Of a stretch of 10,035 nt of DNA, positions 1 to 6,697 are shown piece after piece; positions within the stretch are counted from its first letter, which is position 1; the number at the start of each line of letters is the position of its first letter. The DNA lies in contig CAYRZU010000093.1 in the NCBI GenBank assembly GCA_964428895.1, positions 1-10,035 of the forward strand, in the 5' to 3' direction. The DNA comes from HyVt-337 sp964428895. Its GTDB lineage: Bacteria; Planctomycetota; Phycisphaerae; SM23-33. The notes under the pieces were generated by a model. That model was not told the origin of the DNA and did no database searches. It saw nothing but the letters and a program-made list of their open reading frames with translations. Made by a program: the position numbers and the translations under genes.

Positions 1-210
1 GTCGTCGTCGCCGTCGGGCGGGCTGTTAAAGAACACCTGGGTCTCATCGGCCTGGCTGGTGACCCACCCCGGCGGCGGCATGATGGTGAACCCGTTGACT
101 TTGTCGTGATACGGCGCGGGGGCCTGGTCGGCGTCCTGAGCGGGACAGAGAACCGCTGCCGTCAATAGGGCGCAGGCCACGATGATCCATTTTCGATTTG
201 TCGGGAACAT
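1..210 (-). CDS. Exported protein of unknown function, N-terminal part
   Basis: The gene runs off the left edge, so only the first 70 residues are visible. They start MFPTNRKWIIVACALLTAAV, a classic signal peptide with a basic n-region and a hydrophobic core, followed by CPAQD, which suggests signal peptidase I cleavage after the alanine. The residues before the cysteine (VL) do not make a good lipobox. The mature part contains a VNGFTIMPPPGWV stretch that recalls the opening strand of PsbP/DcrB-like secreted domains, but this is too short to assign. The end of the visible part is acidic (DGDDD). The start is supported by a GGAAGGAA ribosome site 6 nt (from its AGGA core) upstream of the ATG. 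The gene is divergent from the Nudix gene. Signal peptide and start are seen; function is unknown. Confidence 0.75.
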   Translation of the reverse strand, partial: MFPTNRKWIIVACALLTAAVLCPAQDADQAPAPYHDKVNGFTIMPPPGWVTSQADETQVFFNSPPDGDDD

Positions 211-259
211 GGCATTTCCTTCCGGTTTGGACGGCCGGCGGTCGTTCGGGGCCGTTTCG

Positions 260-295
260 GTTGGTCAGGATACGCCCCGCCCAGTTCCCCCACAA
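260..295 (-). promoter_or_regulatory. Candidate promoter for the exported-protein gene
   Basis: Read on the minus strand there is TTGTGG (290-295), a 17-bp spacer and TATCCT (267-272), a sigma70-like pair with optimal spacing. Transcription would start near 260, giving a leader of about 50 nt to the ATG at 210. The -10 box matches the consensus at 4 of 6 positions, so this is a reasonable but unproven call. Confidence 0.35.
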
Positions 296-313
296 GGCCC
301 AATGCCCCCGTAG

Positions 314-349
314 TTGTGTGGGTTTGTCGGCGGGCCTATAATCACCCGC
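314..349 (+). promoter_or_regulatory. Candidate promoter with near-leaderless start for the Nudix gene
   Basis: TTGTGT (314-319), a 17-bp spacer and a perfect TATAAT (337-342) form a sigma70-like promoter. The start point expected about 7 nt after the -10 box falls near 349, only 2-4 nt before the ATG at 352. No Shine-Dalgarno sequence fits between them, so the mRNA would be leaderless or nearly so. Confidence 0.5.
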
Positions 350-351
350 CT

Positions 352-906
352 ATGACATCTGACACTCACGGTTTCGGCGAGCGGTTCCTGGAGCATCGGC
401 TGGCCTTCGACGGGCATACCGTTAAGGGCTACTTCGTGAAACTCCAGATGGACGACGGCCGCATTGTCGAACGCGACTACTTCCAGTACACCGGGTCGGC
501 CGTGATCGTGCCGGTCCTCGACGACGGGCGAATCCTCCTGATCCGCAACACGCGTTTCGCGGTGCAAGAAGACCTCTACGAGCTGCCCGCCGGGCGACTC
601 GACCCCGGCGAGGGCGGCGCCGCCGCGGCCGGCCGCGAGCTGACCGAGGAAACCGGCTACGTCGCGGGCAAGCTGGTCCGCCTGGGCGAATACTACTCCG
701 CCCCCGGCAACGCCGACGAGAACCTCCACCTGTACCTGGCCGCCGAGCTGTCCACCGGCGAGCAGAAGCTGGAGACCTACGAGCGGATCAAGCTGGCCCC
801 GCACACCGAAGATGAAATCCGGGCCATGATCCTGGACGGAACCATCCACGATTCGAAGACCATCGCCGGGCTGGCGCTGTATTGGATGACAAAGGGCACG
901 CTGTAG
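352..906 (+). CDS. Nudix hydrolase, ADP-ribose pyrophosphatase type
   Basis: This 184-residue protein has a complete Nudix box at residues 81-103 that fits Gx5Ex7REUxEExGU: G81, E87, R95-E96, E99-E100, G102, Y103. The glutamates bind the metal that activates water for cleavage of a nucleoside diphosphate linked to another group. A proline (P118, in YYSAPG) lies about 15 residues after the box, a spacing typical of ADP-ribose/ADP-sugar pyrophosphatases, and the preceding YELPAG is also characteristic. ADP-ribose is therefore the most likely substrate, giving AMP and ribose 5-phosphate; this is inferred. No signal peptide is seen, so it is cytosolic. The ATG at 352 is preferred over the GTG at 316 because the promoter -10 box lies between them. 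The stop codon touches the rhomboid start, so the two are probably cotranscribed. Confidence 0.9.
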   Translation: MTSDTHGFGERFLEHRLAFDGHTVKGYFVKLQMDDGRIVERDYFQYTGSAVIVPVLDDGRILLIRNTRFAVQEDLYELPAGRLDPGEGGAAAAGRELTEETGYVAGKLVRLGEYYSAPGNADENLHLYLAAELSTGEQKLETYERIKLAPHTEDEIRAMILDGTIHDSKTIAGLALYWMTKGTL

Positions 907-1787
907 TGGGCATCTACGATCGGCCATACATGAACGAGCCGCCGGGGGGCGGCTTTCGGATGCCGTTCGGCGGGCTTGGCGCCAATCGGCCGATGTCGGC
1001 GATCAAGATACTGGTGTTGCTGAACGCGGGGGTGTTCCTGGTTCAGGTCCTCAGCCGGGACGCCCAACCGAATACCTTCGGCCCCATCAAGAGCGCCTTG
1101 GCCGTCAGCGGTCTCGACTGGTGGCAGCCGTGGCGATATGTCACCTTCCAGTTCGTGCACGGCGGGTTGGGGCACATCTTCTGGAACATGTTCGGTCTGT
1201 TCTTCCTGGGTCGGCTGGTCGAGCAAGTCTGGGGCCGAAAGCGGTTCCTGTGGTTCTACCTGACCAGCGGGGCGTTGGCCGGCGTGGTGTATGCCGTTCT
1301 CGCGCATGTCCCGGGGTTGAACGCAGGAGTCGGCTTGGTGGGCGCTTCGGGGGGTGTGTATGCCGTCTTCCTGGCCTGTCTGGTGTTGTTCCCGAAGGTC
1401 AAAGTGTACCTGTTCATGATGATCCCCATGCCGATGTGGGTGGCGGGTCTGCTGTGGTTCGGTGGGGCGGCCCAGGCGATCATCGCAGCGGTGGCGCATC
1501 AGAGCTACGACGGGCGCGCGTTCTGGTCGGCGGTGGCCCACATGGGCGGGGCCTTGGGCGGGGCGATTTGGATTTGGGTCTTGCCGCGGGTGGCGGTGCA
1601 GGCGGCTTCGGCACGAATGAAGGTCAGCCAGGGCGCGTGGCAGCGCAAGATGCAACGAGAGACCGAAGACGACCGCACCATTGACGAGATTCTCAAGAAG
1701 ATCCACGAACAGGGCATCAACAGCCTGAGCGCCAAAGAGAAGAAGACGCTGGCCAAAGCCACGGACAAGCAGCGCGAGCAACGATAA
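906..1787 (+). CDS. Rhomboid family intramembrane serine protease
   Basis: The gene encodes a multi-pass membrane protein of 293 residues. Rhomboid hallmarks are all present: the HGGLGHIFWN motif (H85, H90, N94; Hx4Hx3N), the catalytic serine in GASGG (S148) and the partner histidine in AHMGGALGG (H212). Rhomboids cut transmembrane segments of other membrane proteins; the substrate here is unknown. After the membrane core comes a charged cytosolic tail ending in a helical ILKKIHEQGINSLSAKEKK segment, a tail type I recognise from rhomboids of Planctomycetes and Bacteroidetes. The GTG at 906 is chosen because it shares a base with the Nudix stop (TAGTG), has AAAGGG 9 nt upstream, and gives the usual MGIYDR start. 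A TTG at 882 and an ATG at 930 are alternatives. The join implies translational coupling with the Nudix gene. Confidence 0.9.
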   Translation: MGIYDRPYMNEPPGGGFRMPFGGLGANRPMSAIKILVLLNAGVFLVQVLSRDAQPNTFGPIKSALAVSGLDWWQPWRYVTFQFVHGGLGHIFWNMFGLFFLGRLVEQVWGRKRFLWFYLTSGALAGVVYAVLAHVPGLNAGVGLVGASGGVYAVFLACLVLFPKVKVYLFMMIPMPMWVAGLLWFGGAAQAIIAAVAHQSYDGRAFWSAVAHMGGALGGAIWIWVLPRVAVQAASARMKVSQGAWQRKMQRETEDDRTIDEILKKIHEQGINSLSAKEKKTLAKATDKQREQR

Positions 1788-1793
1788 TGAAGT

Positions 1794-1883
1794 AACAGGG
1801 ATGAAGGCAGATGTTTCTGTCTGTTTCCAGACATCGGATTCCTAATCTGTGTTCATCTGCGTTTATCCCTGTTGAATCTGTTT
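1794..1883. repeat. Intergenic inverted repeat of 10-bp units, copy 1
   Basis: Left arm 1794-1813 (AACAGGGATG, AAGGCAGATG) is complementary to right arm 1854-1873 (CATCTGCGTT, TATCCCTGTT) at 18 of 20 positions, with a 40-nt loop. The right side is a run of degenerate 10-bp units of the type CATCTGYGTT from 1844 to 1883. The loop holds a perfect small hairpin, TGTCTG-TTTC-CAGACA (1818-1833). The left arm begins 7 nt after the rhomboid stop. A related copy lies at 5665-5755. Confidence 0.75.
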
Positions 1884-1896
1884 TGCGGAGTCAATG

Positions 1897-3075
1897 ATGA
1901 TCAAGGGCGAGACCTGGAACGAATCCGCCACGCACACCGACGCCGAAACCGGCCGAACCGTCCGGCGCATCACGACCACCGGCGACATTAACGAGAAGGC
2001 CCCGTATCACACGCGGACCACGTTTACCGAAGACGGGGAGTTCATGATCTTCTCGACGTTCCGTGACGGGGTGACCGCGCTGTGCCGCGCCCATGTTCCC
2101 ACCGGCGACATCACCTGCCTGATCGACCCGATCCCCGGCGAAAAGAAGATGGTCGGGGCCGCCATGGTGGCGCCCAAGAGCGGGTGGATGCCGTTCTGGC
2201 ACGGCAAGACCATGCGGGCCGTGAACCTGCACACGCTGGAAGAGCGAGTCATCATCGAGGACATCGGCGTCGAATGGCGCGGGGCTATGATTAGTGTCGA
2301 CCCGGCCGAGACCGAGCTGATCACGGCCGTGGTGCGGGCCCACCCCGACGAAATCGCCGGCCTGCCGCCCGAGCAGCATCGCCATCCCAAGGAGGTCTTC
2401 ATTGCCGGGAAGGGCATGGTCTCGCGGTTGGTTCGCGTTCCGCTGGCCGGGGGCGATACCGAGGTCGTCTTCGAAGACCCGGGCAAACGGATGTGCCACG
2501 TGGAGCACAATCCGGTCGATGGCGATCTGTTCTACCTGGACCGCGACCGCCCGCCGATGTGGCACTCCGGGGGTGATTACTCCAAGACGTCCCGCTGCTG
2601 GGCGCTGCGGATTTCGACCGGCGAGTTGACGGCCTTGCCGCCGCGGGCCCGGGCGAAGTTCCAAATCCACGCCGCGTGGAGTTGGTCCGGGGAGTTCCTG
2701 CTGTATCACGGCCCGGCCGATTTGGTCTGGGGCCCGTGCCCGTGGTACATCGGCGCGGTTCGGCCCAATGGTGAGATCTACCGGGAGTGGACGTTCGAAA
2801 ACGGCCGCCATTACGGCCACGTGGCGGCCGCCGGCGGCGGCCGGCCCGCCATTATCATCGACGGCAATCTCACGCCCGACAAGCTGCAGTGGCTGTACTA
2901 CGACAGTGAGGAACCCCGCTTCGAGACCATCTGCGCCCACGGGACCGAGCTGAATACCATCGACGGGTACACCCAAGCCACCCACGCCCATCCCTCCACC
3001 GACCGCGACGGCCGATGGGTCGCCTTCAACGTGGCTAAAGACAAACGCACCGACGTGTGGGTCGTGGAAGTCTGA
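1897..3075 (+). CDS. Oligogalacturonate lyase-like (PL22) beta-propeller protein
   Basis: The protein (392 residues) resembles oligogalacturonate lyase, the polysaccharide-lyase family 22 enzyme that splits short pectin fragments in the cytoplasm by beta-elimination. Propeller-blade patterns recur, such as TRTTFTEDGEFMIFS, HVEHNPVDGDLFYL, IHAAWSWSGEFLLY and THAHPSTDRDGRWVAF. The residues known to matter in the family have counterparts, numbered here from the ATG at 1894: the metal ligands Q361, H364 and H366 in TQATHAHP and H309 in GHV, and the proposed catalytic R234 (SRCWALR) and H259 (QIHAAW). No signal peptide is present, fitting a cytoplasmic enzyme. Two ATGs stand in tandem; 1897 is chosen because GGAG (1887-1890) is then 6 nt away rather than 3. 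No other pectin gene is nearby, so the true substrate is open. It ends 7 nt from the convergent exporter gene. Confidence 0.78.
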   Translation: MIKGETWNESATHTDAETGRTVRRITTTGDINEKAPYHTRTTFTEDGEFMIFSTFRDGVTALCRAHVPTGDITCLIDPIPGEKKMVGAAMVAPKSGWMPFWHGKTMRAVNLHTLEERVIIEDIGVEWRGAMISVDPAETELITAVVRAHPDEIAGLPPEQHRHPKEVFIAGKGMVSRLVRVPLAGGDTEVVFEDPGKRMCHVEHNPVDGDLFYLDRDRPPMWHSGGDYSKTSRCWALRISTGELTALPPRARAKFQIHAAWSWSGEFLLYHGPADLVWGPCPWYIGAVRPNGEIYREWTFENGRHYGHVAAAGGGRPAIIIDGNLTPDKLQWLYYDSEEPRFETICAHGTELNTIDGYTQATHAHPSTDRDGRWVAFNVAKDKRTDVWVVEV

Positions 3076-3082
3076 GCGGCTG

Positions 3083-3733
3083 CTAGTAGGCCGGGCGAAG
3101 CATGTCGAGTAAGTCGCGGCTGGCGTCGATCAGGAAGACGCCTGCGAAGTAGACCAAGGCCACCACGCATATGCTGAGCATGATGCGTTGGCCCTTTTCG
3201 CCCATGAGTCGCCCCCCTTTGAAGGTGGTCCACGATAGCAGCGTCAGCCAGATCAGGTCCAGCGACCAATGAATGGCGGCGAACAAGGCGAAGGCCATCA
3301 TGCCGAGCTTCTCGGCCCGCGTGGCCAGACCCAGGCCGATGGTCGCCCACCAGAGAAGGAAATAGGGGTTGCCGGCCGACAGGATCACGCCCGTCCACAG
3401 CGGGTGACGGTGTTTGGCGGCGCCTGGCGCGCTGCCGCCGCCGGGCCGGCCGATCGAAAAGAACAGCCCGATGGCCATGATCAGCAGGAACACCCCGCCG
3501 GCCAGGCCGATGGCGATCTTGACCTTCGGCAGCTTGATGATGTCATCGAGGCCGTGAATGATCAGGATCACCAGCGGCAGTTCCACCAGCCCGTGGCCGA
3601 TGGCCGTCCACGTGCCCGCCCAGCGGTGACGCGTGCCCGCTGAGATCGTGGCCGCCGTCAGTGCGCCCGGCTGAACCACGCCCGACAGCGAAATGCCGGA
3701 CGCTTCGATCAGGAATGGGACCAGGCCTTGCAC
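3083..3733 (-). CDS. LysE-family amino-acid exporter-like membrane protein
   Basis: This 216-residue protein is strongly hydrophobic with about six predicted membrane spans (roughly residues 8-30, 42-61, 72-94, 112-136, 144-167 and 184-203). It shows LysE/RhtB superfamily features: an N-terminal QPGALTAATISAGTRHRWAG segment, corresponding to the family's PGP-and-following-glycines motif, and GNPYFLLWWATIG in the fourth span. Family members export basic or neutral amino acids or other small metabolites by proton antiport; the substrate cannot be read from the sequence. The start is the GTG at 3733, supported by AGGA 7 nt upstream on the minus strand. The gene is divergent from dapB with about 97 bp between them, which makes an amino-acid export role plausible but unproven. 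Its 3' end faces the lyase-like gene with only 7 nt between stop codons. Confidence 0.82.
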   Translation of the reverse strand: MQGLVPFLIEASGISLSGVVQPGALTAATISAGTRHRWAGTWTAIGHGLVELPLVILIIHGLDDIIKLPKVKIAIGLAGGVFLLIMAIGLFFSIGRPGGGSAPGAAKHRHPLWTGVILSAGNPYFLLWWATIGLGLATRAEKLGMMAFALFAAIHWSLDLIWLTLLSWTTFKGGRLMGEKGQRIMLSICVVALVYFAGVFLIDASRDLLDMLRPAY

Positions 3734-3775
3734 GCCGACATCCTAGCCGACGGGCCTGCCCGACCCAAGCCACCG

Positions 3776-3804
3776 TTGAGTTTCGCCCGCCGATGCGGTA
3801 CACC
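3776..3804 (+). promoter_or_regulatory. Weak candidate promoter for dapB-ltaE
   Basis: TTGAGT (3776-3781) and TACACC (3799-3804) are 17 bp apart in the short divergent region before dapB. The -10 box matches consensus at only three positions. A promoter must lie somewhere in this interval or upstream, since the gene to the left points away, but this exact pair is uncertain. Confidence 0.2.
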
Positions 3805-3830
3805 AGCAGGCCGGAGCAAGGAACCGAACC

Positions 3831-4622
3831 ATGACCAAGATAGCCATTACCGGAGCGGCCGGGCGGATGGGGCGACGGATCGCCGCGCTGGCCATTGAAT
3901 CCGAGCAGTTCGACATCGTCGCGGCGCTGGAGTCGCCCGGGCACGAGGACCTGGGCAAGGACATCGGCGACCTGGCGGGCGTGGGCCCGTTCGGCGTGGC
4001 CGTCAGCAGCGATCTGTCCGACGCGCCCGACGTCGTGATCGACTTCTCACTGCCCGAGGGCACCATGCACTGGCTGCCGATCTGCCATCAGAAGCTTCTG
4101 CCTATGGTCATCGGCACGACGGGCCTCACCGAGAGCCAACTGGCCGAACTGGCCGAGGTGGCGGCTGATGTTCCCGTCGTTCACGCCGCCAACATGTCGG
4201 TCGGCGTCAACGTGCTGGCCAAGGTGGTGGCGGAGATCGCCCAGGCGCTGGGCCCGGACTACGACATCGACATCTCCGAAACCCATCACCGGTTCAAGAA
4301 GGATGCCCCCTCCGGAACCGCCATCATGCTCGCCCGGAGCATCTGCGAGGCCCTCGGCAAGGACTATGGCGACGTGGCTGTGCTCGGCCGCGGGGGCACG
4401 TGCCCGCGTCAGCCGGGGGAGATCGGCATGCACGCGCTGCGCGTGGGCGATACGGTCGGTGAGCACACCGTACACTTCGGCAACCTGGGCGAGACCATCA
4501 CGATCGGCCATTCCGCCCACACCCGCGACACCTTCACCCGCGGCGCCTTACGGGCGGCCCAGTGGGTGGTCGGCAAGCCGGCCAGGCTGTATTCGATGCA
4601 GGACGTGTTGGGACTGAAATGA
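3831..4622 (+). CDS. dapB: 4-hydroxy-tetrahydrodipicolinate reductase
   Basis: DapB reduces 4-hydroxy-tetrahydrodipicolinate to tetrahydrodipicolinate with NAD(P)H, a step toward diaminopimelate for peptidoglycan and toward lysine. The 263-residue length is normal. The N-terminal Rossmann fold carries GAAGRMG (residues 8-14). The central signature ETHHRFKKDAPSGTA (150-164) contains the proton-donor histidine H152 and the lysine K156, equivalent to H159 and K163 of the E. coli enzyme. The C-terminal FGNLGETITIGHSAHTRDTF region is also typical. The start has AAGGAA (3818-3823) 7 nt upstream. The stop codon overlaps the next gene's start as ATGA, so dapB and the aldolase gene form a translationally coupled pair. 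The LysE-like exporter is transcribed away from it. Confidence 0.97.
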   Translation: MTKIAITGAAGRMGRRIAALAIESEQFDIVAALESPGHEDLGKDIGDLAGVGPFGVAVSSDLSDAPDVVIDFSLPEGTMHWLPICHQKLLPMVIGTTGLTESQLAELAEVAADVPVVHAANMSVGVNVLAKVVAEIAQALGPDYDIDISETHHRFKKDAPSGTAIMLARSICEALGKDYGDVAVLGRGGTCPRQPGEIGMHALRVGDTVGEHTVHFGNLGETITIGHSAHTRDTFTRGALRAAQWVVGKPARLYSMQDVLGLK

Positions 4623-5635
4623 TAGATCTCCGATCCGACACTGTAACGAAGCCTTCCGACGGCATGCGGGCGGCCATGGCCGCTGCCGAGGTCGATGACG
4701 ACGTGCTGGGCCACGACCCGACCGTTCAGCGGCTGGAAGAAATGACCGCGGCGCTGCTGGGCAAGGCCGCGGCCTTGTTCGTGCCCTCCGGGACGATGGC
4801 CAATCAGCTCGCCATCAAGACCCACACCGTCCCGGGCGATGAGATCATCATCGAGGCCGACAGTCATATCTTCTGGTATGAGGCCGGCGCTCCGGCGGTG
4901 GTCTCCGGTGTGATGTGTCATCGCGTGCAGGGCGACCGGGGCGTCTTCACGGCCGATCAGATGCGCGAGGCCGTTCGCGGCCGGGATATCCACTACCCGC
5001 GGACGTCGCTGGTGTGCCTGGAGAACACCCACAATCGCGGCGGGGGCAAGGTCTGGCCCATCGAGCAGATCGCCGAGGTCACCGCAGCCGCGCGCGACGT
5101 TGGCGCCAAGACGCACCTGGACGGCGCGCGGTTGTGGAACGCGTCGGTGGCGTCGGGGATTGCCGAGGCCGACTACGCCTCGCATGTCGAGTCGGTGGCG
5201 GTGTGTTTTTCCAAGGGCCTGGGCGCCCCGGTGGGGTCGGCCATCGCCGGCGACGCCGAGTTTGTGGCGCTGGCCAAGCGGTTCCGCAAGATGCTGGGCG
5301 GCGGGATGCGGCAGGCGGGCGTGATTGCCGCCGGGGCCATCTACGGGCTCGAGCATAACCGCGACCGGCTGGCCGAGGACCACGCCAACGCCAAACGCCT
5401 AGCCGAAGGCCTGGCCCAGATCGACGGCATCGAGGTCGACCCGGCCATGATCGAGACCAACCTGGTCTACTTCAACGTGCCCGGCCGCGCGGCCCAGCTG
5501 TCGGCGGGCCTGGAAGCCGAGGGCGTGCTGTTGTTGGGCGACGGCAGTAGTTGTCGGGCCGTGCCGAACCTGGAGACCAGCGCCGCCGACATCGAAACAG
5601 CCCTGGGGGCTGTCGCCAAGGTGATGAAGGCGTAA
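4619..5635 (+). CDS. ltaE: Low-specificity L-threonine aldolase
   Basis: This 338-residue PLP enzyme of fold type I splits L-threonine or L-allo-threonine into glycine and acetaldehyde. Visible features are the N-terminal IDLRSDTVTKPS signature, GTMAN (59-62) for phosphate binding, H83 in DSHIFWYEAGA stacking on the cofactor, ENTHNRGGG (135-143), D168 and R171 in HLDGARLWN, and the PLP lysine K199 in FSKGLGAPVGS. R313 near the end matches the arginine that binds the substrate carboxylate, although the usual THLD after it reads PNLE here. The start at 4619 is preferred to the GTG at 4562 because it begins the family signature directly and gives the 4-bp ATGA overlap with dapB. A related beta-eliminating lyase is possible, but threonine aldolase is much the best fit. 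Confidence 0.93.
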   Translation: MIDLRSDTVTKPSDGMRAAMAAAEVDDDVLGHDPTVQRLEEMTAALLGKAAALFVPSGTMANQLAIKTHTVPGDEIIIEADSHIFWYEAGAPAVVSGVMCHRVQGDRGVFTADQMREAVRGRDIHYPRTSLVCLENTHNRGGGKVWPIEQIAEVTAAARDVGAKTHLDGARLWNASVASGIAEADYASHVESVAVCFSKGLGAPVGSAIAGDAEFVALAKRFRKMLGGGMRQAGVIAAGAIYGLEHNRDRLAEDHANAKRLAEGLAQIDGIEVDPAMIETNLVYFNVPGRAAQLSAGLEAEGVLLLGDGSSCRAVPNLETSAADIETALGAVAKVMKA

Positions 5636-5664
5636 GGGAACGGCCCGTCATCGAACGAGCAAGA

Positions 5665-5755
5665 AACAGGGATGAACACAGATAAACACAGATAGTGAAT
5701 TAGAGAAGAAGCTTTCATCTGTTCTCATCTGCGTTCATCTCTGTTTATCCTTGAT
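5665..5755. repeat. Intergenic inverted repeat of 10-bp units, copy 2
   Basis: The left side has three tandem decamers, AACAGGGATG, AACACAGATA, AACACAGATA (5665-5694). The right side has four, CATCTGTTCT, CATCTGCGTT, CATCTCTGTT and TATCCTTGAT (5716-5755). The arms are complementary at roughly 22 of 27 positions around 5665-5694 and 5727-5753. The first left decamer and the second right decamer are identical to units in copy 1 at 1794-1883. The element fills the gap between ltaE and the endonuclease V gene. Confidence 0.75.
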
Positions 5756-5787
5756 GTGGTATGTCACGCGGTCCATGAGGAACTGCC

Positions 5788-6467
5788 ATGCCCGGGGCCA
5801 TTCGACATGAATGGGACCTCACGCCGAAAGAGGCGATTGGGTTGCAGGGGGATTTGGCGTCGGCTGTCCGCGTGGAACCGCTCGCCCGGCCGCCTCGAAC
5901 TATTGTCGGTACGGACTGTGCGCCGGTGGCCGATGGTCGGAAGATCGCCGCGGCGGCTGTGTTGTGCGACGCCGACACATTGGCCGTGTGATTGCCCACG
6001 TCTACTGCGTCCAGCCATGCGTGTTTCCCTACGTGCCGGGCTTGCTGAGCTTCCGGGAGGCGCCGGTCGTCATCGAGGCCGTCCGTCGTTTGGGACAGAC
6101 CCCCGATCTGCTGATGTGCGACGGGCAGGGGCAAGCCCACCCGCGCGGGCTGGGCCTGGCCTGCCACGTGGCGCTATGGCTGGATATGCCCGCGGTCGGT
6201 GTGGCCAAGAGTCGCCTCTGCGGCGAGCATCGCGATGTCGGCCGTAAGCGCGGCAGCAAAGTCCAGCTCAAGCTCAACGGCCGCGTGGTCGGCTCGGTGG
6301 TTCGGACTAAGGACGGCGTCAAGCCGCTCTACATCTCCGTCGGTCATCGCATCACCCTCGACGAGGCCGTTGCCTGTGCGCTGGCCGCCACCGGCGGCTA
6401 TCGCCTGCCCGAGCCCACCCGCCAAGCCCACCTGGCGGTGACCAAGCTCCGCCGCTCCTGCGAATAG
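5788..6467 (+). pseudogene. nfi: Endonuclease V, frameshifted
   Basis: Endonuclease V nicks DNA near deaminated bases, chiefly deoxyinosine, to start repair. The reading frame opened by the ATG at 5788 (GAGGAA 5 nt upstream) stops at TGA 5989-5991. The rest of the protein continues in the -1 frame to 6467. Removing one TG from GTGTG at 5986-5990 joins them as ...DTLAV-IAHVYC... and gives 225 residues, the normal family length. In that joined protein the active-site set is complete: D43 (IVGTD), E90 (PYVPGLLSFRE), D111 and H117 (DGQGQAHPR), K140 (GVAKSRLCG), plus the GYRLPEPTR end. The break separates D43 from the other residues, so neither fragment should work alone. A recent mutation or a sequence error is likelier than programmed shifting, as no slippery heptamer is visible. 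Confidence 0.85.
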
Positions 6468-6591
6468 GGCCTGAGCTGACCGGCGAGCGGAATGGCGGCC
6501 CCACTCAGGTCTATGCCGCTTGCCGCCCTAGGGTGAACCCCCTCAAAAGGAACATAAAATCATGTACGGTATTGAATTACGCCAATTTGCC

Positions 6592-6626
6592 TTGGCCGTT
6601 TCGCCACGGCGTGTACAATGAGGACG
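6592..6626 (+). promoter_or_regulatory. Candidate promoter for the PEP-CTERM gene
   Basis: TTGGCC (6592-6597), a 16-bp spacer and TACAAT (6614-6619) precede the gene, with a start expected near 6626 and a leader of about 70 nt. The preceding 50 bp are unusually AT-rich for this window, as promoter flanks often are. The rest of the 230-bp gap (6468-6697) shows only a weak CCTGAG/CTCAGG inverted pair near its left end. Confidence 0.45.
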
Positions 6627-6685
6627 CTTAGTAAAGGACGGCCTATCCTCCCAAAGGAGTGGCCGGGGCGCTCACGGACGAGTTG

Positions 6686-6691
6686 AAGGAG
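6686..6691 (+). promoter_or_regulatory. Ribosome binding site fixing the PEP-CTERM protein start
   Basis: AAGGAG lies 6 nt before the ATG at 6698. It decides for this start over an in-frame GTG at 6659, and the protein then begins directly with a signal peptide. Confidence 0.8.
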
Positions 6692-6697
6692 CGGAAG

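Noticed and set aside
777..1781. Long open frame of 334 codons antisense to the rhomboid gene
   Set aside because: Composition-driven shadow, rich in Arg/His/Pro/Gln, with no family resemblance. The rhomboid motifs on the plus strand settle the coding strand.
2823..2845. GC-rich palindromic stretch in the lyase-like gene
   Set aside because: A 7-bp GGCCGCC/GGCGGCC stem in codons for an Ala/Gly run; expected by chance at this GC and unlike the 11-4-11 palindromes.
1891..2991. Open frame of 366 codons antisense to the lyase-like gene
   Set aside because: Shadow of a high-GC gene; the plus-strand product has recognisable family residues and a ribosome site.
5971..6000. Programmed -1 frameshift to express endonuclease V
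   Set aside because: No X-XXY-YYZ slippery heptamer or obvious downstream pseudoknot is visible, and the family does not use recoding. The RF2-like +1 pattern at a TGA would give the wrong frame.
6562..6621. Possible 19-residue leader peptide (MYGIELRQF...) before the PEP-CTERM gene
   Set aside because: It overlaps the best promoter -35 and -10 boxes for that gene, the AGGAA upstream is 10 nt away, and its sequence shows no regulatory codon run.
6640..6664. Hairpin around CTCC-CAAA-GGAG upstream of the PEP-CTERM gene, possibly a riboswitch
   Set aside because: The stem is only 4 bp with bulges and no known aptamer features; too weak to call.
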